From Ramlibacter sp. (GTDB lineage Bacteria > Pseudomonadota > Gammaproteobacteria > Burkholderiales > Burkholderiaceae_C), in NCBI GenBank assembly GCA_023701085.1, contig JAMPXR010000145.1, forward strand, positions 1 to 6,521: DNA of 6,521 bases, given 5' to 3'. Both the position numbers and the translations under genes were made by a program. Position 1 is the first letter of the stretch; each line of letters begins with the position of its first letter. This document shows, piece after piece, positions 1-6,417 of this stretch. The notes under the pieces were generated by a model. It saw only the letters and a list, made by a program, of their open reading frames with translations, was not told where the DNA came from and made no database searches.

Positions 1-946
1 CCAGCACAACTGGAGCCAGGTGCTGGTGTTCACGCGCACCAAGTTCGGCGCCAACAACGTCGCCGAGTACCTCACCAAGAACGGCATCCACGCGATGGCG
101 CTGCACGGCAACAAGAGCCAGTCGGCGCGCACGCAGGCGCTGGCCGGCTTCAAGAGCGGCGACATCCGCGCGCTGGTGGCCACCGACATCGCCGCGCGCG
201 GCATCGACATCGACGAGCTGCCGCACGTGGTCAACTACGAAATCCCGAACGTGCCCGAAGACTACGTGCACCGCATCGGCCGCACCGGCCGCGCCGGCAA
301 CGACGGCGCCGCCGTGAGCCTGGTGTGCCTGGACGAGGAAGGCTTCATGCAGGAGATCGAGCGCTTCACCAAGCGCCAGATTCCCGCCCAGGTGATCGAG
401 GGCTTCGGCCCGGAACCCGGCGAGCGCGCCGAGCCCATCGCCATGGGCCGCCAGACCCTGTGGGGCGGATTGGGCAAGCCGCCCAGCCGCGAGGTGATGG
501 CCGCCGCCGCGAAGGCCGCGCGCCAGGAGATGATGCAGCGCATCCGCGACAACAAGGGCGAGAAGGCCGCGCACAACGGGTCAGGCAATGGCGCGCGCAA
601 CACTTCCGGCGGCGCCCGCCATGGCGCGCCGTCGCAGGGCCAGCGCGCGAACGGCGGACAGACCGCGCGCAACGGCGCCGCGGCGCCCCGCAACGGCGGC
701 TCGCGGGCCCGCTTCGACGGCGAGGCCCAGCCGCGCGACGGCGCGCACAATAGCGCCAGCCCCTTCGTGCAACGCGACCCCAGCACCCCGAGAACCCACA
801 ATGGCCAGCCCGACCCCCTGCGCACCAGCGTCGACAGCATGGCCGGGCGCGGGCGGCGCGGCAACGGCGGGCGGCCGAACCGCGCTGGTGGCGGGGGCTA
901 CGGGCCTCGTGGGGCGGCAAATCCTGCAAGGACTTTTGGCCGATGA
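1..946 (+). CDS. rhlE: DEAD-box ATP-dependent RNA helicase RhlE, C-terminal part (5' end outside window)
   Basis: ATP-dependent RNA helicase of the DEAD-box family; RhlE proteins remodel RNA in the cytoplasm (ribosome assembly, mRNA turnover). The reading frame is open from base 2, so the gene is cut by the window edge and the N-terminal RecA domain (Q motif, Walker A, DEAD) is missing. What remains is RecA domain 2: motif IV (LVFTRTK, bases 20-40), the QxxR-type helix (SQSARTQAL), motif V ([12 protein letters not shown]) and motif VI ([12 protein letters not shown], bases about 263-298) with its arginine fingers. From about base 420 the protein becomes a low-complexity tail of roughly 170 residues rich in Gly, Arg, Asn and Ala with repeated NG/RNG units, ending in ARTFGR, typical of RNA-binding tails of beta-proteobacterial RhlE. 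The stop is TGA at 944-946. The last 48 codons overlap the next gene in another frame. RhlE rather than DbpA or SrmB is judged from the motif wording and tail; family certain, subfamily likely. Confidence 0.9.
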   Translation, partial: QHNWSQVLVFTRTKFGANNVAEYLTKNGIHAMALHGNKSQSARTQALAGFKSGDIRALVATDIAARGIDIDELPHVVNYEIPNVPEDYVHRIGRTGRAGNDGAAVSLVCLDEEGFMQEIERFTKRQIPAQVIEGFGPEPGERAEPIAMGRQTLWGGLGKPPSREVMAAAAKAARQEMMQRIRDNKGEKAAHNGSGNGARNTSGGARHGAPSQGQRANGGQTARNGAAAPRNGGSRARFDGEAQPRDGAHNSASPFVQRDPSTPRTHNGQPDPLRTSVDSMAGRGRRGNGGRPNRAGGGGYGPRGAANPARTFGR

Positions 947-1514
947 TTCGGTGGCGGCGGTGCACACCCTGGCCCGCCGCGAACTGCCGTCGGCGCATCC
1001 CAGGCTGACGCAGCACCGGGTCGACTTCAAGGCCCTGCCCGCGCTGCCGCGCGTGGACGAAGTCTTCATCGCGCTGGGCACGACGATCAAGGTGGCCGGC
1101 AGCCAGGACGCATTCCGCGCCGTCGATTTCGACGCCGTGCTCGCGGTCGCCCGGGCCGCCCAGGCGGCAGGCGCCTCACGCCTGGGCGTGGTCAGCGCGA
1201 TGGGGGCGAATGCCCGCTCCCGCGTCTTCTACAACCGCGTCAAGGGCGACATGGAAGAGGCGCTTTCGGCGCTCGGGTACGACACGCTCGTCATCGCGCG
1301 GCCCTCGCTGCTGGTGGGCAAGCGCCAGGCGCTGGGCCAGCCCGTGCGGCGCGGCGAGGAAATCGGGCTGACGGTTTCGAAATGGCTTGCCCCGCTCATC
1401 CCCGGCAACTACCTGCCGATCGAAGCGCGCCAGGTGGCGCGGGCGCTGCTGCAAGGCGTGCGCGAGGGCCGCGGTCGGCGCATCCTGCCGTCAGGGCAGA
1501 TGCGCGCTGCCTGA
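801..1514 (+). CDS. NAD(P)-binding Rossmann-fold protein, atypical SDR / HTATIP2 (TIP30)-like
   Basis: Probable NAD(P)-dependent oxidoreductase or nucleotide-binding regulatory protein of the atypical short-chain dehydrogenase group; substrate unknown. With the ATG at 801 it has 237 residues. Residues 27-38 form the first strand and the dinucleotide loop [12 protein letters not shown] (G32xxG35xxG38). ALGTT (91-95) fits the strand-4 segment, and VSAMGANA (131-138) followed by Y144-N-R-V-K148 matches the active-site Ser region and YxxxK motif. RPSLLVG (168-174) and the region [12 protein letters not shown] (206-217) are typical of this family near its C-terminus. The frame stays open upstream to 588, but that part is an Arg/Ala-rich shadow of the rhlE tail, so 801 is chosen as the first reasonable ATG. 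No good Shine-Dalgarno is visible before it, so translation may depend on ribosomes passing through rhlE. The fold cannot start later than about 880 without losing its first strand, so overlap with rhlE is real. Fold sure, function open. Confidence 0.82.
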   Translation: MASPTPCAPASTAWPGAGGAATAGGRTALVAGATGLVGRQILQGLLADDSVAAVHTLARRELPSAHPRLTQHRVDFKALPALPRVDEVFIALGTTIKVAGSQDAFRAVDFDAVLAVARAAQAAGASRLGVVSAMGANARSRVFYNRVKGDMEEALSALGYDTLVIARPSLLVGKRQALGQPVRRGEEIGLTVSKWLAPLIPGNYLPIEARQVARALLQGVREGRGRRILPSGQMRAA

Positions 1515-1583
1515 TCGCGCCCTCCGCTCTCGGGAAAACCCGCTCGTCCGTCACCCGCCTCCCGCGCATCATCGTCTGAAAAG

Positions 1584-1608
1584 CAGGCCCTGGGCCAGCC
1601 CAGGCCTG
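1584..1608 (+). other. Hairpin in the gap before the hemerythrin gene
   Basis: The 120-base gap 1515-1634 contains an imperfect inverted repeat: arms 1584-1594 and 1599-1608 pair over 10 bp with one bulged C (1590) and a CCAG loop. It ends 11 bases before the ribosome binding site of the next gene. No T-run follows, so it is not a standard intrinsic terminator. It could shape the 5' end of the hemerythrin mRNA or the 3' end of the upstream transcript. I could not pick out a convincing -35/-10 promoter in this gap. Confidence 0.4.
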
Positions 1609-1619
1609 GACACGGCAGC

Positions 1620-1626
1620 AGGAGGT
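1620..1626 (+). promoter_or_regulatory. Strong ribosome binding site of the hemerythrin gene
   Basis: AGGAGGT matches the full anti-Shine-Dalgarno core and lies 8 bases before the ATG at 1635. It fixes the start of the hemerythrin-like protein and implies efficient translation, unlike the weak start of the preceding gene. Confidence 0.85.
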
Positions 1627-1634
1627 GGACGACC

Positions 1635-2177
1635 ATGGGCATTCTGAAATCCCTGTTCGGCGCGGGCAAGAAGGACGCGCGGCGCGAGTCCCCGGGCGCC
1701 CGGGCGCAGCCCGCCGCGACCGGCGAAGCGCGCCTGCGCCCCGGCCATTCCCTGGGCTACGACCCCGCCCTGATCGACTCGCTCAAGGACGATCACAAGG
1801 ACCTGGTCCATATCTTCCAGGGCATCGATGCCGCGTGCCGGGCTCTCGACTTTTCCGGGTGCATGGAGTCGCTCAGGCGGTTTCGCTCCCGCTTCACCGA
1901 CCATCTGATCGTCGAGAACACGCGCTTTTACCTCTACGTGAAGCACGCGATGGAAGCGTCGGACCCGGCCTCGGCCCAGCTCGCGCGCGATTTCCAGCAC
2001 GAGATGCACCAGATCGCCCGGGTGGTCACCTCCTTCGTGGACAAGTACTCGGTCGACGAGGAGGCCCTCAAGAACGCAGCGTTCGGCGAGGAATTGCAGG
2101 GAATCGGCCGGGCGCTCGCGGAGCGCATCGAGCGCGAGGAAAAAGCGCTCTACCCGCTGTACGCGCCCGTCGGCTGA
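1635..2177 (+). CDS. Hemerythrin (HHE) domain protein with an incomplete ligand set
   Basis: 180-residue cytoplasmic protein with a four-helix hemerythrin-like domain, a fold that usually holds a non-haem di-iron centre for O2, NO or redox sensing. Residues 1-41 are a basic, Pro/Ala-rich lead (MGILKSLFGAGKK and following) without a signal peptide. The domain spans about 43-178. Visible candidate ligands are H54 (DDHKDL, helix 1), H90 and E94 (DHLIVEN, helix 2), H122 and/or H125 (HEMHQ, helix 3) and E168/E169 (REEKALYPLY, helix 4). In canonical HHE domains the last helix reads H-x-x-x-E; here the His position is R164, so one iron ligand seems lost. The start is set by the AGGAGGT site. No known partner gene is adjacent: the upstream gene is an SDR-like protein 120 bases away and the downstream operon converges. 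A role in iron-dependent sensing is possible but the missing His makes binding of a normal di-iron centre uncertain. Confidence 0.85.
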   Translation: MGILKSLFGAGKKDARRESPGARAQPAATGEARLRPGHSLGYDPALIDSLKDDHKDLVHIFQGIDAACRALDFSGCMESLRRFRSRFTDHLIVENTRFYLYVKHAMEASDPASAQLARDFQHEMHQIARVVTSFVDKYSVDEEALKNAAFGEELQGIGRALAERIEREEKALYPLYAPVG

Positions 2178-2183
2178 GGGGCT

Positions 2184-2197
2184 GCGGCCGCGGCCGC
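2184..2197. repeat. 14-bp perfect G/C palindrome between convergent genes
   Basis: GCGGCCGCGGCCGC is its own reverse complement and sits in the 36-base gap between the hemerythrin stop (2177) and the stop of the enolase-superfamily gene (2214). As RNA it could fold as a 5-bp stem with a CGCG loop on either strand. There is no T-run, so an intrinsic bidirectional terminator is not supported, and a palindrome this G/C-only can arise by chance in such DNA. Confidence 0.35.
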
Positions 2198-2213
2198 GAC
2201 TGTGCCGTGGTCC

Positions 2214-3428
2214 CTACGGGCTCGACCCGCCGCCAGCCGCCGTCACGCGCACGCTGGCGTCGGCCCGGCGGTGCAGGTCCGGCAGCAGTTCCAGGCCCAG
2301 GCCCGGCTGGTCTCCGAGCGTGATCATGCCGTCCTTGACCAGCGGCAACTGCGTCACCAGTTCCTTGTACCAGCCGGTGTAGAACGCGCGCACGCTCTCC
2401 TGGACCAATGCATTGGGCGCATGCAGCGACAGGTGCGTCGAGGCGGCCCACACGACCGGCCCGGTGCAGTCATGCGGCGCCACCGGCAGCTGCCACGCGT
2501 CGGCCATGCCGGCGATCTTGCGCGCTTCGCTCAGGCCGCCGCACCAGCTCAGGTCGAGCATGACCACGCCGGCCACGCCGGTCTGGAGGTAGTCCTTGAA
2601 GCCCCATTTGTAGCTGAGGGTCTCGCTGGCGCAGACCAGCGCGTCGCAGTCCCTCGCGTACTGCCGCAGCAGGTCCAGCGAATCGATGCGGATGGGGTCC
2701 TCGTGCCAGAAGGTGTTGAACGGCTTGAGGGCGCGGGCGATCTTCTGGGCCATCGGCAAGCGCCACAGGCTGTGGAACTCGACCATGATGTCCATGCGCT
2801 CGCCCACCGCGCCGCGGATCTTGCGGAAGGGCTCGAGCGCCGCGTCGAGGTCGCCGTTGCTGATGTACAGCCCGTCGCTGGCCTCGGCGGCCGGATCGAA
2901 GGGCCAGATCTTCATGGCCGTCACGCCTTCGGACAGCAGCGACTGCGCCAGTTCGTCGGCGTGGTGCAAAAAGCCCTGCAAGTCCTCGTAGGGCCCGCTC
3001 GCGTTGCCCAGGCCCCAGTTGGACGAAGTCTGGTTCGCGTTGCCGCGGATGTACTGGTAGCCGGCGCAGGTGTTGTAGTTGCGGATCGCGTCCCGGCTCT
3101 TGCCGCCCAGGGCCGTGTGCAGCGGCATGCCGGCGGCCTTGCCGAACAGGTCCCACAGCGCGATGTCCACCGCCGAATTGCCGCGCGTTTCCGCGCCCGA
3201 GCCGCGCCAGCCGAGATAGCCCGTGAGATCGCGGTTGCGCGCCTCGATGGCCAGCGGATCGCGGCCGATGAGGCGCGGCGCCGCCCATTCGTGCAGGTAG
3301 GCCTCCACCGCCTGCGCGCCCATGAATGTCTCGCCCAGGCCCACCAGGCCTTCATCCGTGTGGATGCGCACCCACAGGATGTTGGGAAACTCCCCCAGGC
3401 GCAGGGTTTCCAGCCGCGTGATCTTCAT
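2214..3428 (-). CDS. Enolase-superfamily enzyme, mandelate racemase/muconate lactonizing family (probable acid-sugar dehydratase)
   Basis: 404-residue cytoplasmic enzyme expected to abstract the proton alpha to a carboxylate with Mg2+ and then eliminate water or epimerise. The N-terminal capping domain covers about 1-125 (GLVGLGETFMGA 27-38; VDIALWDLFGKAAGMPLH 87-104), followed by the barrel. Active-site residues seen: K173 (AMKIWPFD), metal ligands E217 (VEFHS), E243 (WHEDP) and E269 (ASET), and the Asp-His dyad D292 (DLSWCGG) and H319 (APHDCTG). Spacings 217-243-269-292-319 equal those of Pseudomonas putida mandelate racemase (195-221-247-270-297). The first position of the usual KxK is Ala171, and the first metal ligand is Glu with His two residues later instead of Asp-x-Asn. 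It is last in the TRAP operon, 70 bases after dctP across a hairpin; its own ribosome binding site is weak (GGGG about 11 bases before the ATG). A sugar-acid dehydratase is the best guess; racemase or cycloisomerase remain possible, substrate unknown. Confidence 0.9.
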   Translation of the reverse strand: MKITRLETLRLGEFPNILWVRIHTDEGLVGLGETFMGAQAVEAYLHEWAAPRLIGRDPLAIEARNRDLTGYLGWRGSGAETRGNSAVDIALWDLFGKAAGMPLHTALGGKSRDAIRNYNTCAGYQYIRGNANQTSSNWGLGNASGPYEDLQGFLHHADELAQSLLSEGVTAMKIWPFDPAAEASDGLYISNGDLDAALEPFRKIRGAVGERMDIMVEFHSLWRLPMAQKIARALKPFNTFWHEDPIRIDSLDLLRQYARDCDALVCASETLSYKWGFKDYLQTGVAGVVMLDLSWCGGLSEARKIAGMADAWQLPVAPHDCTGPVVWAASTHLSLHAPNALVQESVRAFYTGWYKELVTQLPLVKDGMITLGDQPGLGLELLPDLHRRADASVRVTAAGGGSSP

Positions 3429-3442
3429 GTTGCGAATCGCCC

Positions 3443-3484
3443 CGCTGCCTGCAAGCGGCCGCGCAGGGACGCCTGCAGGCAGCG
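3443..3484 (-). repeat. Perfect 11-bp inverted repeat between dctP and the enolase-superfamily gene
   Basis: Arms 3443-3453 (CGCTGCCTGCA) and 3474-3484 (TGCAGGCAGCG) are exact reverse complements separated by 20 bases, which themselves contain the palindrome GCGGCCGC (3455-3462). Read in the direction of the operon, this is a stem-loop just after the dctP stop. No T-run follows on the minus strand, so simple termination is unlikely. Hairpins in this position after binding-protein genes commonly protect the upstream mRNA and reduce expression of the downstream gene; that role is inferred. Confidence 0.6.
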
Positions 3485-3498
3485 CCGGCCAGAAGCTG

Positions 3499-4506
3499 TT
3501 ACCCGCCTCGCGCCTTCTTCAGCGCGTCCAGCACCACCGTCACCGCGTCGGCGCCTATGGTCGGCACGTTCTTGTCATAGACCGGCTTGACTTTCTCGAA
3601 CATGCGGCGCTGCTCGGCCGGCGCCACGTCGTTCACCTGCATGCCCTTGGCTTTCAGGCTGGCCAGCGACTTCTCGTTGAGCTGGCGGTTGGCGACGCGC
3701 TGGGCCTTCTGTCCTTCCATCGCCGCCTCGCGCAGCGCCGACTGCTCCTGCGGGCTGAGCTGGTCCCACAGCTTCTTGCTGTACAGCACCAGGAACGGCG
3801 TGTAGGCATGGCGCGTCACCGACAGGTACTTCTGCACTTCGTTGAACTTGGAGGTTTCGATGGTCACGAACGGGTTTTCCTGGCCGTCGATGGTCTTGGT
3901 CTCCAGCGCCGTGAACACTTCGGGGAACGCCATCGGCACGGCGTTGGTGCCCAGGGTCTTGAAGGTGTCCAGGAAGATGTTGTTCTGCATCACGCGCACC
4001 TTCACGCCCTGGAAGTCCTCGACCTTCGCCACCGGGTGCTTGCTGTTGGTCAGGTTGCGGAAGCCATTCTCCCAATAGGCAAGGTTGACCAGGCCCGCTT
4101 CTTCCAGCTTCTTGTTGAAGTACTGGCCGGCCGGCCCGTCGAGCACCGCGTCGGCTTCCTTCTCGCTCGCGAACAGGAACGGCAGGTCGAACACGCCCAG
4201 TTCCTTGACGATGCCCACCAGGGGCGAGGAAGACGTGCACACCATCTCCTGGGTGCCCGCGCGCAGGGCCTGGGTGGCCTGCAAGTCGTTGCCCGCCGAG
4301 CCGCCCCAGAAGGACGCGATCTTCATCTTGCCGCCGGATTTGGCGTTGAGCACTTCCTGCATCTTCTTGACGCCGACGCCGACCGGGTGGTCCTCGTTGA
4401 CGCCGTTGGTGAACTTGATGGTGCGATCGGCGAACTGCGCGAACGCCGGCGCCGCCGCCAGCAGGGCCGTGGCCGCGAAGGCCACCAGGGTGCGTCGTTT
4501 GAACAT
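3499..4506 (-). CDS. dctP: TRAP transporter periplasmic solute-binding protein, DctP family
   Basis: 335-residue periplasmic protein that captures an organic acid and delivers it to the DctQM permease. Residues 1-23 are a Sec signal peptide: basic start FKRR, hydrophobic core, and A-F-A before the likely cut at Q24. The mature part shows the DctP pattern: KFTNGVNEDHPVGVGVKKM (31-49), GVFDLPFLF (104-112), WENGFRNLTNS (145-155), GVKVRVMQN (167-175), then VPMAFPEVFTALETKTIDGQENP (190-212). R171 is at the position of the conserved arginine that salt-bridges the substrate carboxylate in this family, with R150 as a second candidate; E209 and N211 lie in the usual pocket segment. Length is normal. 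The start is supported by AAAGGAG six bases upstream. It follows dctM by 43 bases and precedes the enolase-superfamily gene, so here the binding protein comes after the permeases. A monocarboxylate or sugar-acid substrate is inferred from the neighbour, not proven. Confidence 0.93.
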   Translation of the reverse strand: MFKRRTLVAFAATALLAAAPAFAQFADRTIKFTNGVNEDHPVGVGVKKMQEVLNAKSGGKMKIASFWGGSAGNDLQATQALRAGTQEMVCTSSSPLVGIVKELGVFDLPFLFASEKEADAVLDGPAGQYFNKKLEEAGLVNLAYWENGFRNLTNSKHPVAKVEDFQGVKVRVMQNNIFLDTFKTLGTNAVPMAFPEVFTALETKTIDGQENPFVTIETSKFNEVQKYLSVTRHAYTPFLVLYSKKLWDQLSPQEQSALREAAMEGQKAQRVANRQLNEKSLASLKAKGMQVNDVAPAEQRRMFEKVKPVYDKNVPTIGADAVTVVLDALKKARGG

Positions 4507-4512
4507 GTGGAT

Positions 4513-4519
4513 CTCCTTT
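4513..4519 (-). promoter_or_regulatory. Strong ribosome binding site of dctP
   Basis: On the minus strand AAAGGAG ends 6 bases before the ATG of dctP (4506). It lies in the 43-base gap after dctM, so dctP can be translated independently, which suits a binding protein needed in excess over its permease. Confidence 0.8.
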
Positions 4520-4549
4520 AGTGGGTTTCGACAGGGATGCAGTGCAGTC

Positions 4550-5848
4550 TCATCGCATGAGCCATTTGAGCGGCACGAGGACGATTTCGGGAAACAGGAC
4601 CAGCCCGAACAGCACGGCGAGCTGGGCCAGGAAGAACGGCATCACGCCCTTGAACGCGTCGTCCAGGGAGATGCGGGCGACGCCGCACACGACGTTCAGC
4701 ACCGTGCCGACCGGCGGCGTGATCAGGCCGATCGCGTTGTTCATGATGAACAGCACGCCGAAGTAGACGGGATCGATGCCGGCCTTGAGCACCACCGGCA
4801 TCAGCACCGGCGTCAGGATCAGGACCGTGGGCGTGAAGTCCAGGGCGGTGCCGACGATGACGATGATCACCATCATCACGAACATCAGCAGCACCCGGTT
4901 GCCCATGAAAGGCTCGAGCAGGGCGGCCACTTCGGCGGGGATGTTCGCGACCGTGATCAGCCAGGCGCTGACCATGGCGGCAGCGACCAGGAACATGACG
5001 ACCGACGTGGTCTTGCCGGCCGCGAGGACCAGCGCGTACAGGTCGCGCACCTTGAGCTCGCGATAGACGAACATGCCGACCGCGAAGCTGTACACGGCCG
5101 CCACCACAGCCGCCTCGGTGGGCGTGAAGACGCCGAACTTCATGCCGCCCAGGATGACGACCGGCAGCAGCAGGGCGAGCGAGCCCTGCGCCGTGATCCT
5201 CAGCCGCTCGACCAGGGGCACGCGCGGGCCCGGCTCGACCGCGTCGCGCTTGGCGATCCACCACCAGGTCAGCCCGATCGCGACGCCCATCAGGATGCCG
5301 GGCACGATGCCCGCCAGGAACAGCTTGGTGATCGAGACGTTGCCCGCCACGCCGAAGATGATCATGCCGATGGACGGCGGGATGACCGGCGCGATGATGC
5401 CGCCCGCCGCGATCAGCCCGGCCGACCGGTTCACCTGGTAGCCCGCGCGCTTCATCATCGGGATCAGCAGCGCGGAAAGCGCCGCCGTATCCGCCACGGC
5501 CGAACCCGAAAGGGACGCCATGATGATCGCGGCCACGACCGCGACATAGCCCAGGCCGCCGCGGAAATGTCCGACCCAGGCCATGGCGAGGTTGACGATG
5601 CGCCGCGACAAGCCGCCGGCGTTCATGAATTCGCCGGCCAGCAGGAAGAACGGCACGGCCAGCAGCGGGAAGTTGTCGGCGCCGTCGACGAAGCGCTGCG
5701 CCAGGATCTGGCTGTCGAACGCCGGCAGCGCGCCGGTCGCCGCCATGAAGGCCATCAGCGCCAGGCCGCAGACCAGCAGCGCATACGCGATCGGCATGCC
5801 GATGGCCATCGCGCCCAGCAGGCTGAACACGAACACGCTCACCGTCAC
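4550..5848 (-). CDS. dctM: TRAP transporter large permease, DctM family
   Basis: 432-residue inner-membrane protein that carries the substrate with Na+ ions. It is almost entirely hydrophobic, with about 12 membrane segments plus the re-entrant hairpins of the family. Motifs seen: PFFLLAGEFMNAGGLSRRIV (66-85), SLSGSAVADTAAL (112-124), GGIIAPVIPPSIGMIIFG (149-166), GVFTPTEAAVVAAVY (239-253), TVANIPAEVA (299-308) and NNAIGLITPPVGTVLNVV (370-387); the SGSAVAD and PPVG stretches belong to the Na+-binding regions known from SiaM. The start is taken as GTG at 5848, giving MTVSVFVFSLLGAMAIGMPIAY; its GTG overlaps the dctQ stop as GTGA. The frame is open further upstream to 6118, but that part is an Arg/Gly/Ala-rich shadow of dctQ and not membrane-like. 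AGGAAGG within the end of dctQ lies about 8-10 bases upstream. Length is normal for DctM. Confidence 0.93.
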   Translation of the reverse strand: MTVSVFVFSLLGAMAIGMPIAYALLVCGLALMAFMAATGALPAFDSQILAQRFVDGADNFPLLAVPFFLLAGEFMNAGGLSRRIVNLAMAWVGHFRGGLGYVAVVAAIIMASLSGSAVADTAALSALLIPMMKRAGYQVNRSAGLIAAGGIIAPVIPPSIGMIIFGVAGNVSITKLFLAGIVPGILMGVAIGLTWWWIAKRDAVEPGPRVPLVERLRITAQGSLALLLPVVILGGMKFGVFTPTEAAVVAAVYSFAVGMFVYRELKVRDLYALVLAAGKTTSVVMFLVAAAMVSAWLITVANIPAEVAALLEPFMGNRVLLMFVMMVIIVIVGTALDFTPTVLILTPVLMPVVLKAGIDPVYFGVLFIMNNAIGLITPPVGTVLNVVCGVARISLDDAFKGVMPFFLAQLAVLFGLVLFPEIVLVPLKWLMR

Positions 5849-6417
5849 GGCCGCGCCCCTTCCTCGACCAGGCCCTCGCCGCCCGGCAGCTCGCTGTGCG
5901 GCAGGTCCTCCGATTCGACCACCTGCACCAACTCTTCTTCGCGCAGCCTTCCGGTGACCAGCCGCAGCAGCACTTCGACGTTGAACAGGGCCATCACGCC
6001 ACCCACCACGTAGCCCACGCCGTAGATCCAGATCATGGAGATGCCCACCACCGGCGACACATTGGTCACCTGCAGCTCGTGCATCTTCCAGGTTCCCAGG
6101 ATGAACAGCCCGTTGCACAGCAGCATCAGCGCTTCACTCGTGAACAGGCACACCTTCTTGCCCGCCAAGGGCAGGTGCTTGACCAGCGTGTCGACGCCCA
6201 GGTGCGCGCGCTCGCGCATGGCGATCATCGCGCCGATGTAGGTCAGCCAGATGAAGCAGTAGCGCGACATCTCGTCCGAGACCGTGATGCCCGAATTGAA
6301 GCCGTAGCGCAGCACCACGTTGCCGAACACCATGATGACCATGGCGACCAACGAGAGCACGACCAGCAGCTCGAGCAGCCCGAAGAATGCGTCGATTGCC
6401 TTACGCATGATGTTCAC
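5845..6417 (-). CDS. dctQ: TRAP transporter small permease, DctQ family
   Basis: 190-residue inner-membrane protein that forms the permease with DctM. Four membrane segments are seen at about 14-36, 50-67, 88-109 and 121-147. The family signature runs NVVLRYGFNSGITVSDEMSR (33-52), then IWLTYIGAMIAMRERAHLGVD (56-76), ending in the usual His-Leu/Gly-Val-Asp stretch. After the last helix there is a hydrophilic tail of about 35 residues, strongly acidic (LREEELVQVVESEDLPHSE and onward), longer than many DctQ proteins. Start: GTG at 6417 overlaps the stop of the upstream gene as GTGA; an ATG at 6408, three codons later, is a real alternative. The nearest purine stretch, GAAGG, is 4 bases before the GTG and 13 before the ATG, so neither spacing is ideal and translational coupling probably matters. 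The stop overlaps the dctM start by 4 bases. Confidence 0.9.
   Translation of the reverse strand: MNIMRKAIDAFFGLLELLVVLSLVAMVIMVFGNVVLRYGFNSGITVSDEMSRYCFIWLTYIGAMIAMRERAHLGVDTLVKHLPLAGKKVCLFTSEALMLLCNGLFILGTWKMHELQVTNVSPVVGISMIWIYGVGYVVGGVMALFNVEVLLRLVTGRLREEELVQVVESEDLPHSELPGGEGLVEEGARP

Noticed and set aside
660..760. Repeated RNG/NGG units in the RhlE tail as a DNA repeat array
   Set aside because: The units are irregular in length and base sequence; this is low-complexity protein coding, not a tandem DNA repeat or CRISPR.
588..800. Upstream extension of the SDR-like protein by 71 residues
   Set aside because: The extra residues are an Ala/Arg/Pro-rich shadow of the rhlE tail without fold; the ATG at 801 is the better start.
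262..1090. Minus-strand open frames across rhlE and the SDR-like gene
   Set aside because: Arg/Ala/Pro-rich shadows of the GC-rich tail region; no start context or domain.
1531..1542. CGGG-AAAA-CCCG hairpin after the SDR-like gene as a terminator
   Set aside because: Only four pairs and no T-run follows; expected by chance in such DNA.
2202..3590. 462-codon open frame on the plus strand
   Set aside because: Antisense to the enolase-superfamily gene, whose catalytic residues and spacing are clear. The plus-strand product has no motif.
3322..4521. 399-codon open frame on the plus strand
   Set aside because: Antisense to dctP, which has a signal peptide, family motifs and a strong ribosome binding site. 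The opposite frame has Leu/Val/Arg-rich shadow composition.
4085..6013. 642-codon open frame on the plus strand, rich in His, Asp, Gln and Arg
   Set aside because: It lies antisense to dctM/dctQ and part of dctP; its His/Asp/Arg-rich composition is what the reverse of hydrophobic membrane codons gives in GC-rich DNA. No domain is recognisable.
5849..6118. Upstream extension of dctM by 90 residues
   Set aside because: The stretch is Arg/Gly/Ala-rich and out of frame inside dctQ, not membrane-like; the GTG at 5848 gives a normal DctM N-terminus.
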